Positions 45,857-54,759 are shown, numbered from the stretch's first letter. The stretch: 64,000 nucleotides of DNA from Gp6-AA40 sp035711805 (GCA_035711805.1 DASTBV010000011.1:62001-126000), one strand, 5' to 3'. Numbers and translations: made by a program. Notes: generated by a model from the sequence alone, not told the origin.

Positions 45857-46516
45857 CTATGTTCCACGTGGAACGTGCTTCGAAAGGACGACGAGCTGGC
45901 TGCGCAGCGGCTCCACTAAAGGGAAAGTCCCGGCCCAACTCAGCGGCGGCGTCAAGCCGTCCGGGGCGTTGCCGTTCATGCCGCGGAAGAGAAACAAATG
46001 GCCACCGGGCCTGACAAAGGCCTGGAGGCTCATCAACAGGCTCGGGTCAACCCGAACAGCGCGGATCGTCAGCAAGTCGTGCGCTCCCTGCAGCTCTGGT
46101 CTGGCCAGCAGCGTCTCGAATCGGGAGTTCAAGACCTCCGCTTCCATCTCGAGGGCGCGCGTCGCCTCCCGCAGAAACACAGATTTGCGGGTTTTCGCTT
46201 CGACCATCAGCAGCCGCAGCCGCGGCACCGCGAGCGCAAACGGAATCGCCGGCGATCCTCCGCCGCTGCCGATGTCCAACATCCGCGCGATCCCGGGTGG
46301 TGCGTGTCTGGCGGCGACGAGAGGTTCGACAAGGAGCCGATCGATGCTCTCCGCCGTAGGCTCCGAGAGATCCATTCCGGTCAGGTTGATCTTCCGGTTC
46401 CAGGTGGCGAGAAGACGGTAATACGCTTCGAGTTTGGCGGAAAGCTGGGGTGGAACGGTCACTCCGGCGCGCCGTGCGCGGCGCGTCAGACGGTCTTTGA
46501 ATTCGCGGCTGGTCAC
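45857..46516 (-). CDS. rsmG: 16S rRNA m7G527 methyltransferase RsmG
   Basis: A 219-residue SAM-dependent methyltransferase that modifies G527 of 16S rRNA. LATWNRKINLTG (family signature) is followed by the SAM motif LDIGSGGGSPAIPFAL. The last codons (HVPRGT and the stop) are encoded by the parS candidate at 45860-45875, so the DNA serves two roles. The start is GTG. It is between mnmG and parA, the usual order. Confidence 0.95.
   Translation of the reverse strand: MTSREFKDRLTRRARRAGVTVPPQLSAKLEAYYRLLATWNRKINLTGMDLSEPTAESIDRLLVEPLVAARHAPPGIARMLDIGSGGGSPAIPFALAVPRLRLLMVEAKTRKSVFLREATRALEMEAEVLNSRFETLLARPELQGAHDLLTIRAVRVDPSLLMSLQAFVRPGGHLFLFRGMNGNAPDGLTPPLSWAGTFPLVEPLRSQLVVLSKHVPRGT
45860..45875. 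promoter_or_regulatory. parS: parS centromere site (ParB binding)
   Basis: TGTTCCACGTGGAACG contains the perfect 14-bp palindrome GTTCCACGTGGAAC and differs from the ParB-site form TGTTCCACGTGGAACA only at the last base. It overlaps the 3' end of rsmG, about 90 bp upstream of parA, and about 7 kb from dnaA: a typical position. No second intact copy was seen in the window. Confidence 0.93.
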
Positions 46517-46530
46517 GGCCGCAACGGATC

Positions 46531-48396
46531 CTACATCGCACCTTCAGCCGGTGCGTCCGCCGGGAGTCTGCCGAGAAATGCCCCCAGGACCGCGACAGCA
46601 GCGGGCGTCATCCCCGGGATCCGCGAAGCCTGCCCCAGCGTCTCTGGTCGCACTTGCGACAGACGCTGGATTGCCTCCCGCGACAATCCTGGAACACGCG
46701 CAAACGGAAATCCGGCAGGTATGCGCTTGCGCTCCTGCCGGCTGGCGCGCGCGACGCGCGATGCCTCCTGTTTCAGGTAACCCTCGTACTTGATCGCGGT
46801 CTCGACGCTGGCGAGATCCAGCTCGCGGCAATCCGATGCGATATCGAGCGGAACTTCGCCGCGATCCACCAGATCGCAAAGCCTGACGCCTGGCTGTCGC
46901 AGAACTTCCGCGGCCGCGCGCGAGCCGCTGCCAGCCCGCACATGTGTACGGCGAAGTCGCGCCACGTTGCGATCGAATCGATCCCGTCGCGCTGAAAACC
47001 GCTCCCACCTGTCGTCGCCGATCAGCCCGAGCTCGCGTCCGTACGGCGTCAGTCGGAGGTCGGCGTTGTCGATGCGGAGGAGAAGCCGATGCTCTGCCCG
47101 CGATGTGAACATCCGATACGGCTCGAGGCACCCACGCGTCACCAGATCGTCGACGAGGACTCCGATGTATGCCTCGTCGCGACGAAGCACAAATGCCGGC
47201 TCACGCCGCACGAGGCGCCCAGCGTTGATCCCGGCGACGATTCCCTGCGCGGCGGCCTCTTCGTAGCCGGACGTTCCATTGATTTGACCGGCGAAAAACA
47301 GCCCTCGCACACGGTGCGATTCGAGAGTTGACGATAATTCGGTCGATTGAACGAAATCGTATTCCACGGCGTAACCCGGCCGAACCATTCGTGCATCCTC
47401 GAGTCCCGGCAACGCGTGAACGAGCGATTCCTGCACCTCCCGCGGCAGCGACATCGAGAATCCGTTCACGTAAATCTCGTTGACGTCGATCCCCTCGGGC
47501 TCCAGATAGATCTGATGACGCTCGCGGTCGGGGAACCGCATGATCTTGTCTTCGAGCGACGGACAGTAGCGCGGGCCGATGCCCTGAATCTGTCCGTTGA
47601 ACAGCGGACTCTGATGAATGGCGCCGCGCACCAGATCGCGCACGCGATCGTTCGTGTGAAGCAACCAGCAACTCACACGATTGCGAAGAAGCCGAGTCGT
47701 CGCATACGAAAACGGAGCGGGTACCGCGTCACCGTCCTCCTTCACGAAATCCCCGCACGCGACCCCGCGCGCGAAATCGATGCTGTTCCGATCGAGGCGT
47801 GGCGGCGTTCCGGTCTTCAGCCGCCCCATTTCGAAGCCGAACGAGCGAATCGACTCTGCCAGCTCGCGCGAGGGTGGCTCGCCATGGCGGCCGGCGGGCC
47901 GCTGCTCGGGGCCGATGTGAATCAGGCCGTTCAGAAACGTCCCCGTGGTCACGACGATCGCCGTCGCCGTATGCGCATCGCCGTCTTCCATCGCCAGGCC
48001 GGCAATGCGTCCAGCGCTCGTCAGCAGCCGCCCTGCCCGGCCAGGAACCCACGTGATGTTTGCTTCGCGCTCGAGAGCCGCGGCCACCCATCGTCCGTAC
48101 TCGCGCTTGTCGGCCTGCGCGCGGGGTGACCACACCGCGGGGCCGCGGCTGCGGTTGAGCAGCTTGAACTGGATGCCGGTGGCGTCGATGGCAAGCCCCA
48201 TGAGTCCGCCAAGCGCGTCGATCTCGCGGACCAAGTGGCCTTTGGCTGTTCCGCCCACCGCGGGGTTGCACGGCATGTGCGCAACCGTTGCGCGCGACAG
48301 GCTGCACAACCCGACGCGGCACCCCATTCGCGACGCGGCGTACGCCGCCTCGACCCCGGCATGCCCGGCCCCGATGACGATCACCTCGAAGTGCAT
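46531..48396 (-). CDS. mnmG: tRNA uridine-5-carboxymethylaminomethyl modification enzyme MnmG
   Basis: A 621-residue FAD protein that with MnmE makes cmnm5U at the wobble position of tRNA. FAD-binding IGAGHAGVEAAYAASRMG at the N-terminus, CNPAVGGTAKGHLVREIDALGG and TSGYEEAAAQGIVAGINA are diagnostic; the C-terminal tRNA-binding domain has EGYLKQEASRV. It is 14 bp upstream of rsmG and 14 bp downstream of mnmE. Confidence 0.97.
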   Translation of the reverse strand: MHFEVIVIGAGHAGVEAAYAASRMGCRVGLCSLSRATVAHMPCNPAVGGTAKGHLVREIDALGGLMGLAIDATGIQFKLLNRSRGPAVWSPRAQADKREYGRWVAAALEREANITWVPGRAGRLLTSAGRIAGLAMEDGDAHTATAIVVTTGTFLNGLIHIGPEQRPAGRHGEPPSRELAESIRSFGFEMGRLKTGTPPRLDRNSIDFARGVACGDFVKEDGDAVPAPFSYATTRLLRNRVSCWLLHTNDRVRDLVRGAIHQSPLFNGQIQGIGPRYCPSLEDKIMRFPDRERHQIYLEPEGIDVNEIYVNGFSMSLPREVQESLVHALPGLEDARMVRPGYAVEYDFVQSTELSSTLESHRVRGLFFAGQINGTSGYEEAAAQGIVAGINAGRLVRREPAFVLRRDEAYIGVLVDDLVTRGCLEPYRMFTSRAEHRLLLRIDNADLRLTPYGRELGLIGDDRWERFSARRDRFDRNVARLRRTHVRAGSGSRAAAEVLRQPGVRLCDLVDRGEVPLDIASDCRELDLASVETAIKYEGYLKQEASRVARASRQERKRIPAGFPFARVPGLSREAIQRLSQVRPETLGQASRIPGMTPAAVAVLGAFLGRLPADAPAEGAM

Positions 48397-48410
48397 TTGC
48401 GTACCGCTGG

Positions 48411-49760
48411 CTATTTTCCGATACAGAACTTCTCGAAGATGTGCGCGAGCACATCGTCGGAGCTGCGCGCACCAACCACCTCGTCGAAGCGAGTGCGCGC
48501 GGCGTGGAGATCCGTGAGGAGAAACTCTTCAGGAACCTCGCTTGCGCGCAGCGCGTTGACGGCGCCCTGCAGCGACTGCCGCGCCTCTTCGAGCAGCGTG
48601 ATGTGACGCAGGTTCGTCAACGCCGGCGACTCCTGTGTGGGCTCGCCTCCGCTCAGCTCCCGCGACATCGCACACCGCAATGCCTGGAGCCCTTCTCCCG
48701 TCGCCGCCGAGACGGTCATCGCGTCGTCGAGCGCCACCACGGGCGCCAGATCGCATTTGTTCGCAACGATGAGACGTGGCCGCCCCGACGTGTCGTCCAG
48801 CAGCCTCCGATCATCCTCGGTCAGCGGTTCGCTGAGATCCACGACGACGACGATCAGGTCGGCAACGCCGCGGGCCTGTTCGCCGCGAGCGACACCTTCG
48901 CGCTCGACGACGTCGTGTGCACGGCGTGCGCCTGCCGTGTCCACGAGCGTCACGGCAATGCCATGGATGTCGATGGGCTCGGTGATCAGATCACGCGTCG
49001 TGCCCGGAACGCTTGTGACGATCGCGCGATCGGTGCCTGCGAGCGCGTTGAAGAGGCTGGATTTGCCGACATTGGGCCGGCCCGCCAGGACCACTGTCGC
49101 ACCTTCACGAATGAGGCGGCCCCGGCCGGCGTCCGCAAGCAGCACGTCGAGTCCGTTGACGACGTCGCCAATCCGGCGGCGCGTTTCACCCACGTCGATG
49201 AAGTGGTAGCCCTCGTCCGGAAAGTCGAGCGAGGCTTCGAGCCGGGCGATGAGATCGAAGAGCACGGCATCGAGCTCGGCGATTCGGCGCGTCAGCGTTC
49301 CTTCCAGCTGATCGAACGCGACCCGCGCCTGCAGCGGCGTCGCCGCGGCAATCAGATCGCGAACGGCTTCAGCCTGCACCAGATCGATCCGCCCGGCGAG
49401 AAACGCACGCAGCGTGAACTCGCCGGGCCGCGCAAGACGGGCGCCTGCGTCAACCGCGGCGTGGACGATCGTGCGGAGCACGACGGGGCTGCCGTGCGCG
49501 CACAACTCGACAACGTCTTCACCGGTGTAGGAGTGCGGCGCCTGAAAGTAGGTGGCGATGACGCGGTCAACGGCACCGCCCGCCGACTCGTGAGCCCGCA
49601 GGCGAGTGAGCGTCGCGCGGCGCGGCTCGAGAGGGCGGCGTGCAGGCGCGATGACGCGGACGATGTCCTGTGAGCGCGGGCCGCTGATGCGAACGATGCC
49701 GAGTGCACCGCGGCCGGACGGGGTGGCGAGGGCAACGATGGTGTCGTCCGTGGCAAACAT
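48411..49760 (-). CDS. mnmE: tRNA modification GTPase MnmE
   Basis: A 449-residue GTPase partner of MnmG. The N-terminal formyl-THF-binding domain is about 1-120 (DTIVALATPSGRGALGIVRISG). The G domain has GRPNVGKSSLFNAL (G1), GTTRD (G2), DTAG (G3) and NKCD (G4). The C-terminus is FEKFCIGK with the catalytic Cys of the CxGK motif. Length is normal; ATG start. Confidence 0.97.
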   Translation of the reverse strand: MFATDDTIVALATPSGRGALGIVRISGPRSQDIVRVIAPARRPLEPRRATLTRLRAHESAGGAVDRVIATYFQAPHSYTGEDVVELCAHGSPVVLRTIVHAAVDAGARLARPGEFTLRAFLAGRIDLVQAEAVRDLIAAATPLQARVAFDQLEGTLTRRIAELDAVLFDLIARLEASLDFPDEGYHFIDVGETRRRIGDVVNGLDVLLADAGRGRLIREGATVVLAGRPNVGKSSLFNALAGTDRAIVTSVPGTTRDLITEPIDIHGIAVTLVDTAGARRAHDVVEREGVARGEQARGVADLIVVVVDLSEPLTEDDRRLLDDTSGRPRLIVANKCDLAPVVALDDAMTVSAATGEGLQALRCAMSRELSGGEPTQESPALTNLRHITLLEEARQSLQGAVNALRASEVPEEFLLTDLHAARTRFDEVVGARSSDDVLAHIFEKFCIGK

Positions 49761-49777
49761 AACGGACGCGCAGAGTC

Positions 49778-50227
49778 CTAGTCCTTGACCGAGATGATCA
49801 CCGTCTTCATGAAGGCGTCGCCGATGCTCTCCGACGTGACGTCCGGATCCTGCGCAACGGCCAGGTGAACGATGCGGCGTTCGTACGGGTTGAGCGGCCC
49901 CATTTCCTGCGGCATTCCCGACGAGCGCGCCTTGCCCGCCATGAACTGCGCCATCTGCCGCAGCTCTGCGTCCTTGTCGCGGCGGAAGCCGTTGCAGTCG
50001 ATGACGATGCGGTTGTCTTCGCCGAGCTGTTTCCTGAATGTCGTCGCAACCACGTGCTGCAGCGCCTGCAGGCCTTCGCCACCGCGCCGGATCAGCACCC
50101 CGCCATCCTCGCCTTCGAGGTTGATGCGGGTCCCCTCCGGGGTTTCCTCGACGCTGGCGGTCAGCACGAGGCCCATCGCGGTGACGACGTTCTGCACGAA
50201 CGCCGCGATTTCAGTGTTCAAAGACAT
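49778..50227 (-). CDS. jag: Jag/SpoIIIJ-associated RNA-binding protein (KH-R3H)
   Basis: A 149-residue RNA-binding protein next to yidC. The KH domain (about 35-85) contains GGVLIRRGGEGLQALQHVV, and the R3H domain (about 95-149) has MGPLNPYERRIVHLAVAQDP. Members are KhpB-like and influence cell division and translation. The N-terminal Jag domain is short or missing (normal Jag is about 200 residues or more). The ATG at 50227 is used; the upstream open frame is a shadow of yidC. Confidence 0.92.
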   Translation of the reverse strand: MSLNTEIAAFVQNVVTAMGLVLTASVEETPEGTRINLEGEDGGVLIRRGGEGLQALQHVVATTFRKQLGEDNRIVIDCNGFRRDKDAELRQMAQFMAGKARSSGMPQEMGPLNPYERRIVHLAVAQDPDVTSESIGDAFMKTVIISVKD

Positions 50228-50244
50228 ACCGTCGGCACCTATCG

Positions 50245-51939
50245 TTACTTGCCGCGCCGCGCCGTCGCAACTGCGGGCGGTCCAATCAACCGGTTCGTCA
50301 GGTACTGCTGGCCGATGGCCCACAACTGGCTCACCGTCCAGTACAGAACCACGCCGCTCGGCGAAAAGGCCATCATCGCCGTGAACATGATCGGCATGAT
50401 CATCATGATCCGCTGCTGCGTCGGGTCGGCAGACGTCGGCGTGATCTTCTGCTGCCAGAACATCGTGATGCCCATCAGCAGCGGAATCACGAAGTAGGGA
50501 TCCGGCGCCGACAGATCGTGAATCCATCCGGCGAATGGCGCGCCGCGCAGCTCGATCGACATTGCCAGCAGCGAGTAGAACGCCAGCAGCACCGGCATCG
50601 TGAGCAGCATCGGCACGCAGCCGCTTGCCGGGTTCACGCCGCGCTCCCGGTAGAGATTCATGATCTCCGTGTTCATCTTCTGCTTGGCGGGATCGGTCGC
50701 CTTCAGGTTCGCGTAGCGATCCTGGATGGCTTTCATCTCGGGCTGGATCTCCTGCATCTTCCGCATCGCGACGACGCTGCGGTGGCGCGGGTAGAACAGC
50801 ACCAGGTTCAGGAGGATGGTGAGGACGATAATCGCCCAGCCGTAGTTGCCGAGGAAGCCGTACAGCCACTTCAGTGCGCTCAACAGCGGCACGACCATCC
50901 ACGCGAAGATGCCGAAGTCGATGGCGCGGACGAGTTCGCCGTCGACGCCGCGCAGCACATCGAACTGCTTCGGTCCGACGTACAGCTTCACCTCGCGCGG
51001 CGGCTGCTGGAGGCGATACGCCCCGGACAGAAACTGAATCGGCGCATCGCTGCCGGCAACGGGGAGCAGCACGGATCGAAATTCGAGCCGTGCCTGGCCG
51101 GGATTGACGAGAGCCGCGAGGAAGTAATGGTCGTCGATGCCGGCGAAGCGGAACTGTCCTTCGTGCACCGGCTGCGACGTGACCGCGTCGGCCCGGAGAC
51201 GTTCGACATCGCCATCGCGGTGATAGACGGCTTGCGGTGGCTGCACCGCATTTCCCGTGAAGTAACTCCCTCCCGACGAGGCGGCACCGAGATCGCCGAG
51301 GCCGGGTCCCCACTCGATGTACGGGTTGATCGTCGTTCCGCCGTTGCTGATGTCGGCGGTGAACGCCACCACGTGCCGCGGCTCGAACCGGAACACCTTG
51401 CGCGCGCGGAGGCCGGCGGCGTCCTCGAACTCGAAAACGATCGTCGCGGCGGAGGCACGAGCGTCAACGCGGCCCCCGGCGTCGCCGCTCACCTGATAGA
51501 GCGATTCATTCAGTCGCGCCGTGACCTGCGGATCGTCAACGACGCGCAAAGCGAACGGACGAGGCTGGTCTGATGGAATGTTGGACGGAATCAGATCGAC
51601 GCGCTGTCCCGAGGGGTCCCGATAGTCCTTGAGCCGCCAGTGCAGAACGCGTGCGCCCCGGTTCGTCAGCACGATTTCCGCGGCCGCGGTTTCGACGACG
51701 ATCTCGCGCTCCGATGCTTCGCCCTTGACCGGCGCGACCGCAGCCGGGGCGTCTGGAGCCTCAGGAGCAGCAGCGGTCGCCGGGGGCGCCGACGGACCCG
51801 CCGGTGTGGGCTTGGTCGCGGCAGGCGCTTCTGTCGCTGTCCTGGCGGGGGCGGCCGGCGGGGGTGGCATGAACAACGCCTGCCACCCGTACATCACGAG
51901 GGCGCCCAGGATTACCGCGATGAAGATCCTGCGTTCCAT
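50245..51939 (-). CDS. yidC: Membrane protein insertase YidC
   Basis: A 564-residue Gram-negative-type insertase. An N-terminal helix (MERRIFIAVILGALVMYGWQALF) is followed by an Ala/Pro-rich linker and the large periplasmic domain (about 75-330). The conserved C-terminal membrane core has five helices (NYGWAIIVLTILLNL, SGCVPMLLTMPVLLAFYSLL). It inserts proteins such as the ATP synthase c subunit. The periplasmic domain indicates a diderm cell. The ATG at 51939 is chosen because the upstream frame is yidD shadow. Confidence 0.97.
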   Translation of the reverse strand: MERRIFIAVILGALVMYGWQALFMPPPPAAPARTATEAPAATKPTPAGPSAPPATAAAPEAPDAPAAVAPVKGEASEREIVVETAAAEIVLTNRGARVLHWRLKDYRDPSGQRVDLIPSNIPSDQPRPFALRVVDDPQVTARLNESLYQVSGDAGGRVDARASAATIVFEFEDAAGLRARKVFRFEPRHVVAFTADISNGGTTINPYIEWGPGLGDLGAASSGGSYFTGNAVQPPQAVYHRDGDVERLRADAVTSQPVHEGQFRFAGIDDHYFLAALVNPGQARLEFRSVLLPVAGSDAPIQFLSGAYRLQQPPREVKLYVGPKQFDVLRGVDGELVRAIDFGIFAWMVVPLLSALKWLYGFLGNYGWAIIVLTILLNLVLFYPRHRSVVAMRKMQEIQPEMKAIQDRYANLKATDPAKQKMNTEIMNLYRERGVNPASGCVPMLLTMPVLLAFYSLLAMSIELRGAPFAGWIHDLSAPDPYFVIPLLMGITMFWQQKITPTSADPTQQRIMMIMPIMFTAMMAFSPSGVVLYWTVSQLWAIGQQYLTNRLIGPPAVATARRGK

Positions 51940-51947
51940 GAAAGAGA

Positions 51948-52226
51948 CTACGCGTGCTCTGGCCCTGACCGATCCGTGCGGCGGGCGGGCGGACAGGGAT
52001 CGATGCCTGCGGCACCAAACGGGTGACACCGCGCGAGGCGCTTGATGCCGAGCCACGTTCCCCGAAGCGCTCCGTGCGCCTGCACGGCCTGCGACAGGTA
52101 GTCCGAGCAGGATGGCTGGAAGCGACAGGATCCCGCAAATAGTGGTGAAAGCAGGGACTTATACGCGGCGACGAGCGCCAGCACCGACGCGATCGCGGCG
52201 CGGCCGGCGAGGGTGCGGCTGGTCAC
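51948..52226 (-). CDS. yidD: Membrane protein insertion efficiency factor YidD
   Basis: A 92-residue small membrane-associated protein helping YidC. YKSLLSPLFAGSCRFQPSCSDYLSQAVQAHGALRGTWLGIKRLARCHPFG carries the YidD pattern of cysteines (CRFxPSCSxY ... RCHPxG). The GTG at 52226 is chosen; it lies inside the rnpA 3' end in another frame, an overlap of 68 nt. It is followed 8 bp later by yidC. Confidence 0.93.
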   Translation of the reverse strand: MTSRTLAGRAAIASVLALVAAYKSLLSPLFAGSCRFQPSCSDYLSQAVQAHGALRGTWLGIKRLARCHPFGAAGIDPCPPARRTDRSGPEHA

Positions 52227-52557
52227 GGTCGCGTCGGGCGAGGGTGGTGTTGTAATCGGCCTCAAGGCTGGCAAAGGGCGCATCGAGCATTTCTCGGCGC
52301 GGCACCAGGATGACATCCAGGCCCGCGGGCGGTTTCTGCTTTCGGAACAACTCGCGGGCGAGACGCTTGGCCCGGTTCCGCACAACGGCGGAGCCGAGTT
52401 TTCGAGTGGCGGCCACGCCAAGTCGGCACCGGCTGCCGCCGTTTGGCGCCACGAACAGGGTCATGAACCGGCCGGACAACCGCAGACCGTGCTCATATGC
52501 CCGCTCGAATTCCGGTCGCCGTCGGACGCGATCCTGCCGGGAAAGGCGCTCCGTCAC
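52159..52557 (-). CDS. rnpA: Ribonuclease P protein component
   Basis: A 132-residue basic protein that assists RNase P RNA in tRNA 5' processing. RRPEFERAYEHGLRLSGR at the start and NRAKRLARELFRKQ (the RNR-type motif) are diagnostic. The start is GTG. The C-terminal 20 residues (Arg-rich) overlap the yidD start. The gene is 14 bp after rpmH in the standard order rpmH-rnpA-yidD-yidC. Confidence 0.95.
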   Translation of the reverse strand: MTERLSRQDRVRRRPEFERAYEHGLRLSGRFMTLFVAPNGGSRCRLGVAATRKLGSAVVRNRAKRLARELFRKQKPPAGLDVILVPRREMLDAPFASLEADYNTTLARRDRDQPHPRRPRRDRVGAGARRRV

Positions 52558-52571
52558 CGGGCGCTCGCTCG

Positions 52572-52727
52572 TTACCGCTCGTCGGAGACGGTCAGGCGTT
52601 TTCTACCCTTTGTACGACGACGTTTCAGCACGATACGGCCGTTCTTGGTCGACATACGCACCCGGAAACCGTGCGTTTTGCTCCGCCGGCGCGTATTGGG
52701 CTGAAACGTGCGCTTACCCTTTGCCAT
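52572..52727 (-). CDS. rpmH: 50S ribosomal protein L34
   Basis: A 51-residue protein read directly from the minus strand: MAKGKRTFQPNTRRRSKTHG, then FRVRMSTKNGRIVLKRRRTKGRKRL and a short TVSDER end. This is bacterial L34, slightly longer than the common 44-46 residues, in its usual place just before the origin. ATG start, TAA stop. It is divergent from dnaA. Confidence 0.97.
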   Translation of the reverse strand: MAKGKRTFQPNTRRRSKTHGFRVRMSTKNGRIVLKRRRTKGRKRLTVSDER

Positions 52728-53117
52728 TGTGACTGTGTCCTACGAATTGAGCGCGTCGTGCCGTGAAACTCCCAATACTAGCCGTCGCTCGTCAGAAGTG
52801 TCAAAACCGAGGCCGTTAATCGCGGTGTGTTACAGTTCGCGGGCGTCTCTTCGGGTGCGTTGATGCAGTGCCGCCGCCTCGACCCGTTCGGTTTCTCCCC
52901 CAAGATTTCCACACCTGTGGAAAACATTGTGGAAAAGCAAGTGAAACGGCTGGGGTGCCGCTGGAAATGCTTGATTTATCGCGTTTTCAGCCCTGGCGAA
53001 GGCCGCTGAGGCCATATTTTTCGCGTCTTCAGCCGACCCGTCGATCGTTTTGCACCGGCTTGGCGCTGGTTTTTGGGGCGAAAGTCTCGGTTTTCCTAAG
53101 ATTGTTCGGTGCTCCGC
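52728..53117. other. rpmH-dnaA intergenic region, part of the origin
   Basis: 390 bp without a gene. It contains a cluster of DnaA-box-like 9-mers (listed separately), one near-match TTTTGCACC (53048-53056), several short AT-rich runs (for example around 52970 and 53020) and must hold the divergent promoters of rpmH and dnaA. No 13-mer array or clean AT-rich unwinding stretch was found, so the unwinding element may be in the dnaA-dnaN gap instead. Confidence 0.7.
52905..52936. promoter_or_regulatory. DnaA-box cluster upstream of dnaA
   Basis: Three sites in 32 bp. TGTGGAAAA at 52916-52924 and 52928-52936 are the complement of TTTTCCACA, a full match to the TTWTNCACA DnaA-box pattern. ATTTCCACA at 52905-52913 is one base off and forms an inverted pair with the first. 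Tight spacing (12 bp) fits cooperative DnaA binding and autoregulation of dnaA. Confidence 0.82.
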
Positions 53118-54464
53118 ATGGACTCCAGTATCTGGGATCAGGTCCTCGGCCGGATCGAAACAAAAGTCAATCGGCACAGCTTCTACACCTGGTTCAAGCC
53201 GACGTCGTTCGTCGCCGAGGGTAACGGCGCCATTACCGTGCGGGTGCCCAACCAGTTGTTCAAGGACTGGCTGACGAAGCATTACTCGCTGGTTCTGTCC
53301 GAGGCGCTCGCTGAGGTCCGCCGCCCGGGCACTTTCGTCGTGTTCGTGGCTGAGGGCACGGCGGCGGCACAGTCCGCCGACGACACCGCCGCAGCGCAGG
53401 ACGCGTTCGAGCTGGAACCTCCACCCCCTGCCGTGGCCACCACCTCTCCCGGCGGCTTAAACCCTCGCTACACGTTCGACACATTCATCGTCGGACCGTC
53501 GAATCAATTCGCGCACGCCGCGTGCCGCGCTGTCGCCGAGGCGCCTTCGCGGTCGTATAACCCGCTCTTCATCTATGGCGGTGTGGGACTGGGGAAGACA
53601 CACCTCATGCACGCGGTCGGTCAGTATGTGCTCCAGCACGATCACAGTTTGAAGCTGACCTACATCTCGTCCGAGCGATTCATGAACGAGATGATCAACG
53701 CGGTTCGCTACGACCGGATCCTCGATTTCCGCGAACGGTATCGAAGCGTCGACATTCTTCTGGTCGACGACATTCAGTTCGTCTCGGGAAAGGAAGGCAC
53801 ACAGACCGAGTTCTTTCACACCTTCAACGCCCTGTACGATGCGCAGAAGCAGATCGTTCTCAGCAGCGATCGGCCGCCGCACGAAATCCCGGCGCTGGAG
53901 GAGCGGCTGCGATCCCGCTTCGAATGGGGACTGATCGCCGACATTCAACCGCCCGATCTCGAGACGAAGATTGCAATTCTGAAGAGAAAAGCGGAGGCCG
54001 AAGCGGTGCCGCTGGCCGACAACGTCGCGATCTACATGGCCGGCCGGATCAAGTCGAACATTCGCGAGCTCGAGGGTTCGCTCATTCGATTGATTGCGTA
54101 CGCGTCGTTGACTGGGCGCGAGATCTCGCTCGAACTGACACAGGAAGTCCTGCGGAACGTGATCGAGCAGGACGAGAAGGCGGTCACGATCGAGAGCATT
54201 CAGAAATACATCTCGGACTACTATCAGCTGAAAGTCGGGGAACTGAAGTCGCGCAACAACTCGAAGTCGGTCGCGATGCCGCGCCAGATCGCGATGTACC
54301 TCTCGAAATCACTGACCAACGCGTCGCTTCCGGAAATCGGCAGGAGTTTCGGGGGAAAGCACCACACGACCGTGATTCACTCGATCAAAAAGGTCGAGGA
54401 GATGCGGAAAAACGATAGCGATTTCAACAGCCTGATGACCTCGTTTCTTCAGGCATTCAGGTAA
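53118..54464 (+). CDS. dnaA: Chromosomal replication initiator DnaA
   Basis: A 448-residue AAA+ initiator. Domain I starts MDSSIWDQVLGRIETKVNRHSFYTWF. Domain II is a short Ala/Pro linker (about 80-115). Domain III has FVVGPSNQFAHAA-type start (TFIVGPSNQFAHAAC), Walker A GGVGLGKTHLMHAVG and Walker B LLVDDIQF. Domain IV ends with the DNA-binding GKHHTTVIHSIKKVEEM. The ATG at 53118 is chosen over an in-frame GTG at 53109. It is divergent from rpmH and begins the plus-strand arm. Confidence 0.98.
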   Translation: MDSSIWDQVLGRIETKVNRHSFYTWFKPTSFVAEGNGAITVRVPNQLFKDWLTKHYSLVLSEALAEVRRPGTFVVFVAEGTAAAQSADDTAAAQDAFELEPPPPAVATTSPGGLNPRYTFDTFIVGPSNQFAHAACRAVAEAPSRSYNPLFIYGGVGLGKTHLMHAVGQYVLQHDHSLKLTYISSERFMNEMINAVRYDRILDFRERYRSVDILLVDDIQFVSGKEGTQTEFFHTFNALYDAQKQIVLSSDRPPHEIPALEERLRSRFEWGLIADIQPPDLETKIAILKRKAEAEAVPLADNVAIYMAGRIKSNIRELEGSLIRLIAYASLTGREISLELTQEVLRNVIEQDEKAVTIESIQKYISDYYQLKVGELKSRNNSKSVAMPRQIAMYLSKSLTNASLPEIGRSFGGKHHTTVIHSIKKVEEMRKNDSDFNSLMTSFLQAFR

Positions 54465-54759
54465 ATCCACAGATTTCAACAGCTCAGCCGGACGCGTTGT
54501 TGTGGAAGGAATCGCAAGGGCCGAATCTCCACTGTTTCCCCACCGTGAGCGCGGTCCCGTACCACACCGGATCGGTGTCTGTAAGTTATTGCATAACAAT
54601 GATTAATTGGCGCGTATAGACTTTTGCACAGCGCCTTCTTTCTTGTATAATTTCTTATCTTTTCTAATCACTCTATAAGGGAGTGAACCACCACTTCCGG
54701 CATCGTCCGCCTGCACGCGGACACGGTGAACGCGGACATACCGCTCCGCTCGAGGTCCT
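54465..54759. other. oriC: Putative oriC with AT-rich unwinding region
   Basis: 295 bp between dnaA and dnaN. The right part (about 54586-54680) is strikingly AT-rich compared with its surroundings and contains TTATTGCATAACAATGATTAATT and repeated TTTCTT/TTTCTA runs, fitting a DNA-unwinding element. A perfect DnaA box (54622-54630) and weaker ones (AAATCCACA at 54463-54471, TGTGGAAGG near 54501) lie around it. With the cluster upstream of dnaA, the origin would be bipartite as in Bacillus. Gene directions switch here, supporting origin function. Confidence 0.78.
54622..54651 (+). promoter_or_regulatory. dnaN promoter overlapping a DnaA box
   Basis: A consensus -10 TATAAT is at 54646-54651. 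A -35-like TTTGCA (54623-54628) lies 17 bp upstream. The perfect DnaA box TTTTGCACA (54622-54630) covers the -35. DnaA could therefore repress or tune dnaN transcription. The ATG of dnaN is about 110 nt downstream, leaving a long leader. Confidence 0.7.

Noticed and set aside
50228..51313. N-terminal extension of the Jag frame
   Set aside because: It is a shadow of yidC; the conserved Jag sequence begins at the ATG at 50227.
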